Positions 34,212-42,087 of a DNA stretch of 64,000 bases are shown here, piece by piece. Source of the stretch: CAZSDU01 sp963662525 (GTDB taxonomy: Bacteria > Bacteroidota > Bacteroidia > Bacteroidales > FEN-979); the NCBI GenBank assembly GCA_963662525.1, contig OY759717.1, forward strand, positions 2,108,001-2,172,000, written 5' to 3'. Numbering within the stretch: the stretch's first letter is position 1; every line of letters begins with the position of its first letter. The position numbers and the translations under genes are program-made. The notes beneath the pieces were generated by a model. It saw nothing but the letters and a program-made list of their open reading frames with translations, had not been told where the DNA came from and made no database searches.

Positions 34212-34982
34212 ATGAAAAAAGCAGTAGTGCTGGTTTGTTTCTGCATGCTCATCACCGGTTTGTTTTCCCAGACAACAACTTCGACCAATGTGAAAGCCCG
34301 TGTGAATAAAAACATGGCCATCGAATTTGCTGCCGGGTATTCTATGGTTCTTGGAAATTACGGGGCATTCGATAAAAATAATAAAAAAGCGGGATACGCC
34401 GGCAATGGCTGGTTGGCGCAGTTTACATTCGACTGGATGGGAAAAAGGAATTTCGGACTGGCATTTCAATATACTTTTCAACAAAACCAATTGCAGGATA
34501 CCGCGAGAAATGTTATCCCCGACGGAATGCGATTTCCTTTGGGTGATGGCGCATGGTCGAATCATTACCTTTTGGCAGGTCCAGTATTTTTGAAATCCTT
34601 TAATAGAATCAGCCTGGATGTAAAATTACTTGCCGGTGTTATTCTTGCATCGAGTTCTAACTTTAATGTCACGGAAATCATTGATTCAGTAAACAATCAG
34701 AATATTCATGGGATCGGGACCGGATTCGCCTATCAATTTTCGGTCGGGTTGGGATACACGATTTCCGATCATTTTACGTTTAAGTTTAATCTTGGTATTT
34801 TAGGTGGATGGCCTGGGAAGGAGAAGCAATTTGATTCAAAGCTTATAGGATATGATAGTTATACTGATCCGATTACCGGAATACCCTATCTAGTACCAGT
34901 TTATTCTGCCCCGGTAGAATATTCCATCAAAAAAGTGGTAACAACACTAAATCCTTCATTAGGCGTAATTTTTAGATTCTAA
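34212..34982 (+). CDS. Outer-membrane beta-barrel protein
   Basis: 256 residues. The signal peptide ends in ITGLFS, followed by Gln. The rest is a run of amphipathic strands (MAIEFAAGYSMVLGNYGAF, LAGPVFLKSFNRISLDVKLL, FTFKFNLGILGGW). It ends in NPSLGVIFRF, with the terminal Phe expected for BAM-dependent insertion. It is probably a small 8-10-stranded barrel. No enzyme motif is visible and the substrate is unknown. It sits 15 bases before a second barrel gene and the waaA gene. Confidence 0.78.
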   Translation: MKKAVVLVCFCMLITGLFSQTTTSTNVKARVNKNMAIEFAAGYSMVLGNYGAFDKNNKKAGYAGNGWLAQFTFDWMGKRNFGLAFQYTFQQNQLQDTARNVIPDGMRFPLGDGAWSNHYLLAGPVFLKSFNRISLDVKLLAGVILASSSNFNVTEIIDSVNNQNIHGIGTGFAYQFSVGLGYTISDHFTFKFNLGILGGWPGKEKQFDSKLIGYDSYTDPITGIPYLVPVYSAPVEYSIKKVVTTLNPSLGVIFRF

Positions 34983-34997
34983 TTTTATTTTTTTTAT

Positions 34998-35759
34998 ATG
35001 TACCGGAAATTTACCATTTTTCTCTTTGTCTCTTTAACTGCCGTTACAAGTCTTTCAGCGCAGGTCAACATCCACGATTCTGCCATAGGCACCTCCATGT
35101 TTTATGCCACCTATTCATATCAATTCCCGGGAGGCGATCTTGCTCAGCGTTTCGGCTCGAACTCCAGCATTGGTGGGGGGTTCATGTATAAAACAAAATC
35201 AAACTGGCTGTTTGGTCTGGAGGGGAATTTTCTTTTTGGCCAGGTTGTTAAAAATTCCGATTCATTATTGGCGGATATTACCAATAAGGAAGGTTTCATC
35301 ATTGATCAAAACGGTATGATTGCTGATATCGTTTATTATATGAGGGGTTACAGCTTTTATGCAAAATTCGGCAAACTCATTCCCCTGTTTTCTCCCAATC
35401 CGAATTCCGGTTTTTTGATTTTGTTGGGAGGAGGTTATCTTCAAAACAAAATCCGTATTCATAACCCGGGCAATACGGCGCCACAATTATTGGACGATTA
35501 TAAAAAAGGATACGACCGCCTCAATGGAGGCATTTCACTCAGCGCTTCCCTGGGGTATCTATATCTAAGCAATACCCGTCTGCTCAATTTCTACCTGGGT
35601 TTTGAATTCACACAAGCCTGGACAAAAAGCCTGCGCGAATACAATTTTGATCTGGAAAAGAAAGATGATTCAAAATACAGCAGCCAGTATTATGGAATTA
35701 AGGTTTGCTGGCTGATCCCGCTTTATAAACGAACACCCAAGGAGTACTATCTTTATTAA
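34998..35759 (+). CDS. Conserved outer-membrane barrel-like protein upstream of waaA
   Basis: 253 residues; no named family recognised. Signal peptide, cleaved at ...SLSA with Gln next. Glycine- and aromatic-rich strands (SIGGGFMYKTKSNWLFGLEG, LILLGGGYLQNKI, LLNFYLGFEFTQAW) suggest an outer-membrane barrel. The end is charged (TPKEYYLY). It is tightly spaced between the 34212 barrel gene and waaA, which makes a lipid A/LPS-related or envelope role plausible but unproven. Confidence 0.75.
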   Translation: MYRKFTIFLFVSLTAVTSLSAQVNIHDSAIGTSMFYATYSYQFPGGDLAQRFGSNSSIGGGFMYKTKSNWLFGLEGNFLFGQVVKNSDSLLADITNKEGFIIDQNGMIADIVYYMRGYSFYAKFGKLIPLFSPNPNSGFLILLGGGYLQNKIRIHNPGNTAPQLLDDYKKGYDRLNGGISLSASLGYLYLSNTRLLNFYLGFEFTQAWTKSLREYNFDLEKKDDSKYSSQYYGIKVCWLIPLYKRTPKEYYLY

Positions 35760-35775
35760 TTCTTGCCTGCAACTC

Positions 35776-37023
35776 ATGCGTTCACTTTATTCCGCCATCA
35801 TTTTCCTTTATGGGCTCCTGCTGCAATTTGCAGCATTGTTCAACGGGAAAGCAAAATTATGGATAAGGGGGCGAAGAAATTGGAAGCAAAAGTTGATACA
35901 GGCAGTTAATGAAACGAATCCCGGGAAATCCTCGATGGTTTGGTTCCATGCTTCTTCCCTGGGCGAATTCGAACAGGGACGCCCGGTCATCGAAGCATTC
36001 AAAAAAAACTACCCTGAAGTAAAAATTCTTCTGACTTTTTTTTCACCTTCAGGTTATGAAGTCAGGTACAATTACGCGTATGCCGATCTCATTGTTTACC
36101 TTCCCCTGGATATTCCGTCGAATGCAAGGGATTTTATCAGCATAATAAAACCATCCAAGGTTTTCTTCATCAAATATGATTATTGGTATAATTACCTGGG
36201 CATTCTGAAAGAGCATCAAATACCAGTTTATTTTATTTCTGCAAGTTTTCGTTCAGCCCAACATTTTTTTCAATGGTACGGAGCCTGGTTTCGCAGTCAA
36301 CTATCTGCCATCACCTGGTTTTTTGTTCAGGATGAGGTTTCACAACAACTGCTCTCATCCATTGGTTATAAAAACTCTTCTATTTCAGGAGATACACGTT
36401 TCGACAGGGTTTTCACGATAGCCAAAATGAAAAAGGAATTTCCGCTAATCCGGAAGTTTTGCGGGCAAAGACCGGTTTTTATCGGAGGAAGTACATGGAA
36501 AGAAGATGAGTCAATCATTATCCCCATGATCAGGACTGGAAATTCAGAAATGAAATTTATACTGGCACCCCATGATACCAGCCCCGAAAGAGTGCATTCC
36601 CTGGTCACCCGGATCGGAAAGCCTGTTTTACTTTATTCCGAAATCAATGAAGTCAATGCCCTGGACGCTGATATTCTGATCGTCAATACGGTAGGAATTT
36701 TGAATCAACTTTACCAGTATGCCAGCCTTGCCTTGATCGGCGGAGGTTTTGGGGCCAGCATCCACAATATCCAGGAACCAATCACCTTTGGAGTACCAGT
36801 ATTTTTCGGACCGAATTACCATAAGTTCAAAGAAGCTGTTGACCTGGTGGAACGCGGAGGGGCCTTCTGTATAACGGATGCTGAAAACCTAAGGATCAAG
36901 GCTGGGAAACTTCTCGAAAACCTGTCCCTGTATCACAAAGTATCTTCAATCTGCCTTCAATATATAGAAGAAAACAGGGGGGCGACGGATAAAATTATGA
37001 CTTTTTTACAGAACCATGAATAA
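35776..37023 (+). CDS. waaA: 3-deoxy-D-manno-octulosonic acid (Kdo) transferase
   Basis: 415 residues. An N-terminal membrane anchor is followed by a GT-B (GT30) fold: WFHASSLGEFEQGRPVIEAF with the catalytic Glu, VFFIKYDYWYNYL, SGDTRFDRV, and the C-terminal donor site ALIGGGFGASIHNIQEPITF. It transfers Kdo to the lipid A precursor at the inner face of the inner membrane. It overlaps the next gene by 8 bases. Confidence 0.94.
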   Translation: MRSLYSAIIFLYGLLLQFAALFNGKAKLWIRGRRNWKQKLIQAVNETNPGKSSMVWFHASSLGEFEQGRPVIEAFKKNYPEVKILLTFFSPSGYEVRYNYAYADLIVYLPLDIPSNARDFISIIKPSKVFFIKYDYWYNYLGILKEHQIPVYFISASFRSAQHFFQWYGAWFRSQLSAITWFFVQDEVSQQLLSSIGYKNSSISGDTRFDRVFTIAKMKKEFPLIRKFCGQRPVFIGGSTWKEDESIIIPMIRTGNSEMKFILAPHDTSPERVHSLVTRIGKPVLLYSEINEVNALDADILIVNTVGILNQLYQYASLALIGGGFGASIHNIQEPITFGVPVFFGPNYHKFKEAVDLVERGGAFCITDAENLRIKAGKLLENLSLYHKVSSICLQYIEENRGATDKIMTFLQNHE

Positions 37024-37723
37024 ACGTTGGGTTATCGGCGATATTCATGGCTGTAACCGGACCTTCCGCGCATTAGTTGAAAAGATCGATCTTCAGAAAA
37101 ACGATTCCCTGTATTTACTGGGTGACTACATCGACCGTGGCCCTGATAGCAAAGCAGTGGTTGATTTTATTTTTACCCTCAGGGAGCAATACTGCATTCA
37201 GGTAATACCCCTGATGGGAAACCATGAATATATGATGATCCAATCACTGGATAGCATGGAATTTTTTAAACTCTGGATGCTGAACAAAGGACAAACTACC
37301 TTGCGCGATTTTAACCTGATCGGGACTGAAATGCCCGGACAGGAAGCCTTGAAAAAAATGCCCGGAAGGTATATGGAGTTCTTTTCCGGACTCAGCAAGT
37401 ATGAAGAAACACCCGGGTTCTTTCTTACGCATGGCTGCTTTACCGCAAATGCAACGAATCCCCTGGATGATACCAGTTCAATGATATGGGGCAGGATAGA
37501 GGTATATCCTGAGAATTTTCTGGACGGAAAAATTCTTGTTCATGGCCATACACCTGCATCTCTTGACGACATCCGGAACAGGATAGCAGATCCCCTGGTA
37601 AAAGTCATTAATCTCGACGGTGGATGCGTGTATAAAACCAATAGTCTGCTCGGCCATCTGATCGCCTACGAATTGGGAACCCATACCCTGGCCTGGGTGA
37701 AAAACACCGATTGGTCAGGATAA
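37016..37723 (+). CDS. Metallophosphoesterase, PPP-type Ser/Thr phosphatase-like
   Basis: 235 residues. It has the full PPP metal-binding series: GDIHGC near the N-terminus, GDYIDRGPDS, GNHEYM, a later THGC and VHGHTP. This matches bacterial PrpA/PrpB and ApaH-like proteins. Substrates could be phosphoproteins or dinucleotide polyphosphates; the sequence does not decide. It is cytoplasmic and translationally coupled to waaA (8-base overlap). Confidence 0.9.
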   Translation: MNKRWVIGDIHGCNRTFRALVEKIDLQKNDSLYLLGDYIDRGPDSKAVVDFIFTLREQYCIQVIPLMGNHEYMMIQSLDSMEFFKLWMLNKGQTTLRDFNLIGTEMPGQEALKKMPGRYMEFFSGLSKYEETPGFFLTHGCFTANATNPLDDTSSMIWGRIEVYPENFLDGKILVHGHTPASLDDIRNRIADPLVKVINLDGGCVYKTNSLLGHLIAYELGTHTLAWVKNTDWSG

Positions 37724-37747
37724 TTATTTTATTACAAGTAATTTTCT

Positions 37748-37755
37748 TACTTTTG
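37748..37755 (+). promoter_or_regulatory. -7 box of the 37793 lipoprotein gene (TACTTTTG)
   Basis: Consensus match ending 37 bases before the ATG. Confidence 0.5.
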
Positions 37756-37792
37756 AAACAGTAAAACAAAGACAATTTAAATTCTTAAAATC

Positions 37793-38425
37793 ATGAAAAA
37801 AATTACCTTAGTGATGGCCATGACCATTTTGACTGCCTTCCTTTTTACTTCCTGTAATCCGGTCACCCTGACTTCATGGACTAATCCCAAAGAAACAGAG
37901 AAAATCGGAAATGTTGTGGTATGGGCCATGTTCGATAAGCTGGAGTACCAGAAACCTTTCGAACAATACACGACCAATTATCTGAACAGCAAGGGTTTTA
38001 AAGCCATGGAATCACTCAGCTTCTTGTCACCCAATGTGAAGTATGAAATTACCGGCCTGGAAAAGAAATTTGACAGCCTCGGTGTGGATGGGATTTTAAT
38101 TATTACTTATAAAGGAACCGATAAATCTCAGAGTTATATTCCGCCAACCACTACCATTTATCCTGATTACTACTATAACTACTATAATTACTATAATTGG
38201 GGATACCCGGTATACGGATATGGTGGAAATGTTGTGACTACCGGTGGTTATTGGGTTACCACTTCAACAGTCAACCTGCATGCAAATCTTTATGCCAATT
38301 CAAACAATGACCTCCTGTGGACGGCTGACATCTCCATCGACGACCCTAACTACATCGATGAAGCAAGTTATAGAATCGCTTCCCAGATCTATGCAGACTG
38401 GCAGAAAAACGGATTGCTTAAATAG
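37793..38425 (+). CDS. Lipoprotein with Tyr-rich loop, function unknown
   Basis: 210 residues. Lipobox AFLFTSC with the Cys at residue 21. The mature part alternates strands and helices and contains a low-complexity Tyr/Asn stretch (YYYNYYNYYNWGYPVYGYGG, about 124-143). It resembles DUF4136-type lipoproteins in layout, which I cannot confirm. Its own promoter precedes it. Its end overlaps convergent mqnC by 8 bases. Confidence 0.75.
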   Translation: MKKITLVMAMTILTAFLFTSCNPVTLTSWTNPKETEKIGNVVVWAMFDKLEYQKPFEQYTTNYLNSKGFKAMESLSFLSPNVKYEITGLEKKFDSLGVDGILIITYKGTDKSQSYIPPTTTIYPDYYYNYYNYYNWGYPVYGYGGNVVTTGGYWVTTSTVNLHANLYANSNNDLLWTADISIDDPNYIDEASYRIASQIYADWQKNGLLK

Positions 38426-39527
38426 GAAGAAAGTCAAAATCCTGATTCCGTAACTGGGGTCTAAAACCAGCCTCAGTTATGGCTTGTCTGATTCCGACTG
38501 CATCAAATGTATTGTTTGCCCCGGCAAGCGAAACTACATTCTCTTCTATCATGATACTGCCGAAATCGTTGGCTCCTGCATACAGGCATAATTGTGCTGT
38601 TTCTTTCCCCACTGTGAGCCAGGATGCCTGGATATTGGGAATATTGGGAAGCATGATCCTGGAGATGGCGATCATGCGGATATATTCTTCTGTGCTTACT
38701 TTATTTTCTATCCCGAATTTCTCTTTCAGCAAAGTTCCCTCGTCCTGGAAAGGCCAAGGGATAAAAGAAAGAAACCCTTTATTTCCTTCCGGTTTTCCGG
38801 CCTGTACTTCACGGATGGAAATCAGGTGCTGAAGCCTTTCCTCCAGGGTCTCGATATGGCCAAACATCATGGTGGCAGAAGTAGTCAGATTCAGCTCATG
38901 GGCGGCCTTCATGACCTCCAGCCATTCTACGGCTGTGCATTTTACCGGCGAAAGTACCTTTCTGACCCGGTCAACCAGGATCTCGGCTCCTGCTCCCGGC
39001 AAACTATCCATCCCTGAATTAACCAGATTTTGAAGAACCTCCTTAAAGGTAAGTACTTCCATTTTAGCAATATGGACTATTTCAGGAGGGCCCAAAGCAT
39101 GTAAACGTAATTCAGGATAAAGTTTTTTCAGATTCGAGAAAAGATCCTGATAAAATTTCAGCCCGAGATGTGGATGCATCCCACCCTGGAGCAGCAATTG
39201 CTTTCCCCCCAGGAGATACATTTCATCAATTTTCCGGATATATTCATCCATGGAAGTAATATAACAGGCTGCATGGCTGACCGGTTTATAGAAGTTACAG
39301 AACTTGCAGCCAGATATACAGGCATTGGTAATGTTGACATTCCTGTCGATGATCCAGGTAACTATACCTTCAGGATGAAGTTTTTTCCGGATTTCATTAC
39401 CCGCAAACATTAACGCTGATAAAGACAGGTTTTCAAACATGAATTTCCCTTCTTCCAGGGAAAGGAAGTCACTGTTAAGGGCCTTTTTTATGAGCTGTTC
39501 CGTAATTTTCCTAAATTTGTGTTCCAA
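38418..39527 (-). CDS. mqnC: Cyclic dehypoxanthinyl futalosine synthase
   Basis: 369 residues. Radical SAM cluster Cys are in ITNACISGCKFCNFY (C-x3-C-x2-C). The family marks DSLPGAGAEILVDRVR, FKEVLQNLVNSGMD and ATMMFGHIET separate MqnC from CofH and MqnE. It closes the futalosine ring in the alternative menaquinone pathway, so this organism probably makes menaquinone that way. No ATG exists upstream of the conserved FLSLEEGKFMFEN region, so the start must be the TTG at 39527. The -7 box ends 8 bases upstream of it, which makes the transcript nearly leaderless. Confidence 0.9.
   Translation of the reverse strand: MEHKFRKITEQLIKKALNSDFLSLEEGKFMFENLSLSALMFAGNEIRKKLHPEGIVTWIIDRNVNITNACISGCKFCNFYKPVSHAACYITSMDEYIRKIDEMYLLGGKQLLLQGGMHPHLGLKFYQDLFSNLKKLYPELRLHALGPPEIVHIAKMEVLTFKEVLQNLVNSGMDSLPGAGAEILVDRVRKVLSPVKCTAVEWLEVMKAAHELNLTTSATMMFGHIETLEERLQHLISIREVQAGKPEGNKGFLSFIPWPFQDEGTLLKEKFGIENKVSTEEYIRMIAISRIMLPNIPNIQASWLTVGKETAQLCLYAGANDFGSIMIEENVVSLAGANNTFDAVGIRQAITEAGFRPQLRNQDFDFLPI
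39512..39519 (+). promoter_or_regulatory. -7 box of pepA and the long plus-strand gene run (TAAATTTG)
   Basis: TAAATTTG ending 32 bases before the pepA ATG. It lies inside the first codons of divergent mqnC. It is the only consensus box I see ahead of the 13-gene run to 63259. Confidence 0.55.
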
Positions 39528-39534
39528 AGAATTA

Positions 39535-39542
39535 CAAAATTA
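39535..39542 (-). promoter_or_regulatory. -7 box of mqnC (TAATTTTG)
   Basis: Minus strand TAATTTTG, 7 bases before the TTG start at 39527. The box is 15 bases from the opposing pepA box, so the two promoters overlap. Confidence 0.5.
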
Positions 39543-39551
39543 CGAAAATCC

Positions 39552-41006
39552 ATGCAGCCAATCCTTACCCTTACCCATAAAACTCAGGAAATCGACAACC
39601 TTGTGCTTGTTGTTTCAGGTCTTTCGAAGCTTCCAGCAGGTATCTTTTCCAAAGCCGAAAAAGATTTTATCAGGAACCAGAAAGAGGAACTGAAAAAAGA
39701 AACGATCGTCATCAACCGGTTGAACAGCTGGATTTACCTTTTTTTTATTCCTCCCTTGAAAGACCCTTTTCTTTGCCTTGAAACCTGCCGAAAAGCAGGG
39801 GAAAAAACAGGGAAAAGCCTGAATGAAAGAAAAATTCAAAAGATTATAATTTTCGATGCAGAAGGGAAGACGGAAGAAGTTCTGGCCTTTGCCGAAGGCA
39901 TGATGCTGAGCAATTACCAGTTTCTGAAGTACAAAAAGGATCCGGAAAATAAGAACACCCTCAGGGAGATTGAAATATATTCCGGGATGTCTGAAAAATC
40001 CGATATAAACGAAACAAGATCCAGGGTACAACAGCTAAACATCCTGACTGATGCCGTGTACCGTTGCAGGACACTCATCAATGAGCCGAATTCTTACCTG
40101 ACGGCTACTGTTTTTGCCAAAGAAGTCACTGCTATGGCCGGGATCTGCGGAGCTAGTGTGGAAGTGCTGAATAAGAAAAAGCTGGAAGCTCTGCAGATGG
40201 GTGGCATTCTTGGGGTCAATAAAGGGAGCCATGAGCCGCCGTCATTTGTGGTGATGGAGTGGAATCCACCGAAAGTAAATAATACTAGACCCATTGTTCT
40301 GGTGGGGAAAGGAGTAGTATATGACACCGGAGGTATGAACATTAAAACCGGGAACTTCATGATGAACATGAAGGATGATATGTCGGGTGCTGCTGCCGTG
40401 GCTGCCACCATCTATGCGGTGGCAATGGCTGGATTACCGGTTCATCTGGTAGGTCTTATGCCGGCAACGGACAACCGGCCTGGCCCTCAGGCCCTGGTTT
40501 CAGGCGATGTGATCAGAATGCATAACGGAATGCATGTGGAAGTGGTGGATACGGATGCGGAAGGACGTTTACTCTTAGCCGATGCGCTGAGTTATGCCAG
40601 GAAATTTGACCCTGAACTGGTCATAGATATGGCTACGCTCACAGGTTCCGCTGTCCGTGCTATTGGAAGTTTTGCTGCAGTTGGTATGCATAGTAAAGCT
40701 GAAAAGCAAATGGACGCACTTAAAAATTCAGGGCTTGAAGTACATGAACGGATTGTTGAATTTCCGATGTGGGATGATTATGCCGAAAATCTCAAATCTG
40801 ATATTGCAGATATAAAAAATCTTGGAATACCGGAAGCCGGTTCCATTACCGCCGGGAAATTCCTTGAAAAGTTTATTGATTATCCTTACATCCATCTCGA
40901 TATCGCCGGTCCGGCATTTACAGAGAAACAGGATACTTACCGCGGGCAAGGGGGCACGGGATACGGTGTAAGGTTGCTATTTAATTACCTTTGCAAAAAT
41001 AATTGA
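39552..41006 (+). CDS. Leucyl aminopeptidase (M17)
   Basis: 484 residues from the ATG at 39552. The N-terminal domain is variable. The C-terminal catalytic domain has VGKGVVYDTGGMNIKTGNFM, MKDDMSGAAAV and VVDTDAEGRLLLADALSYA, giving the two-metal site and the catalytic Lys and Arg. A cytoplasmic hexameric exopeptidase that releases N-terminal residues in peptide turnover. pdxA follows after one base. Confidence 0.92.
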   Translation: MQPILTLTHKTQEIDNLVLVVSGLSKLPAGIFSKAEKDFIRNQKEELKKETIVINRLNSWIYLFFIPPLKDPFLCLETCRKAGEKTGKSLNERKIQKIIIFDAEGKTEEVLAFAEGMMLSNYQFLKYKKDPENKNTLREIEIYSGMSEKSDINETRSRVQQLNILTDAVYRCRTLINEPNSYLTATVFAKEVTAMAGICGASVEVLNKKKLEALQMGGILGVNKGSHEPPSFVVMEWNPPKVNNTRPIVLVGKGVVYDTGGMNIKTGNFMMNMKDDMSGAAAVAATIYAVAMAGLPVHLVGLMPATDNRPGPQALVSGDVIRMHNGMHVEVVDTDAEGRLLLADALSYARKFDPELVIDMATLTGSAVRAIGSFAAVGMHSKAEKQMDALKNSGLEVHERIVEFPMWDDYAENLKSDIADIKNLGIPEAGSITAGKFLEKFIDYPYIHLDIAGPAFTEKQDTYRGQGGTGYGVRLLFNYLCKNN

Positions 41007-41007
41007 C

Positions 41008-42087
41008 ATGGATCAACCGGTAGAAAAAGAAAAAAGAATACGCGTAGGAATCTCTCATGGCGATATGAATGGCGTGAGCTATGAGATCATTATAAAGACC
41101 TTGCAGGATCAGCGTTTGATGGAAAATTACACCATTATCGTGTACGGTTCTTCAAAAGTCGCTTCCTATCACAGAAAAACCCTGAACATAGCCGATTTTA
41201 ATTTCAACCTGGTGAAGAAAGCCGATCTGGCACATCCCCGCAGACCAAATATTATCAATGTACATGATGAAGAAGTAAAAATTGATCTGGGAAAATCAAC
41301 TTCTATCGCTGGAGAACTCGCATTCCTTTCACTGGAAGCTGCAACAGAAGATCTTATTAAGAACCAGATTGATGTTCTGGTTACAGCTCCCATCAATAAA
41401 AAAAATATTCAATCTCCGCAATTCTCTTTTCCCGGACATACCGAATACCTGGCCAGTAAATTCAATGTAAAAGACTACCTGATGCTGATGATCAATAATA
41501 AATTCCGCATTGGCATGGTCACCGGTCATATACCCATCGGGAAAGTAAAAGAAACCCTGACAGAGTCATTGATCCTGAAAAAGATTCAGATATTGCATCA
41601 GTCCCTGCTCCGCGATTTCGGCATAGTGAAACCCAAAATAGCTGTTCTTGCACTGAATCCCCACGCCGGAGACGAAGGATTGATAGGGGATGAGGATCAG
41701 ACTGTTTTACTTCCTGCCATCGAAAAAGCATATCAGCAGAATATCCTGGCTTTTGGTCCTTATCCTGCCGACGGATTTTTCGGATCAGCCAATTTTCGTC
41801 ATTTTGATGGTATTCTGGCGATGTACCATGACCAGGGAATGGTCCCCTTTAAACTGATGTCATTCGAAGAAGGGGTGAATTTTACTGCCGGTCTGCCATT
41901 TGTAAGAACCTCTCCGGCTCATGGGACGGCATATGATCTGGCCGGCAAGAATGAAGCTTCCCCTGAGGCCTTCAGAAATGCTTTAAACATGGCCTGCGAT
42001 ATCTTTGCCAATCGCCAGGAATATGATGAAATACACGCTAATCCATTATTTCCGCCATCATCTGATAAGGAAAACGGACAAAAATGA
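41008..42087 (+). CDS. pdxA: 4-hydroxythreonine-4-phosphate dehydrogenase
   Basis: 359 residues. It starts with RVGISHGDMNGVSYEII, where usual PdxA has GDPAGIG. It has the metal-binding His in FPGHTEYLA and in ALNPHAGDEGLIG, and AMYHDQGMVPFK. NAD-dependent step of pyridoxal phosphate synthesis. It overlaps murF-alr by 4 bases. PLP is the cofactor of the alanine racemase half of that next gene, which makes the linkage meaningful. Confidence 0.93.
   Translation: MDQPVEKEKRIRVGISHGDMNGVSYEIIIKTLQDQRLMENYTIIVYGSSKVASYHRKTLNIADFNFNLVKKADLAHPRRPNIINVHDEEVKIDLGKSTSIAGELAFLSLEAATEDLIKNQIDVLVTAPINKKNIQSPQFSFPGHTEYLASKFNVKDYLMLMINNKFRIGMVTGHIPIGKVKETLTESLILKKIQILHQSLLRDFGIVKPKIAVLALNPHAGDEGLIGDEDQTVLLPAIEKAYQQNILAFGPYPADGFFGSANFRHFDGILAMYHDQGMVPFKLMSFEEGVNFTAGLPFVRTSPAHGTAYDLAGKNEASPEAFRNALNMACDIFANRQEYDEIHANPLFPPSSDKENGQK

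Noticed and set aside
37793..38425. Calling the Tyr-rich lipoprotein an amyloid or adhesin
   Set aside because: The Tyr/Asn stretch is short (about 20 residues) and no repeat or amyloid family motif is present.
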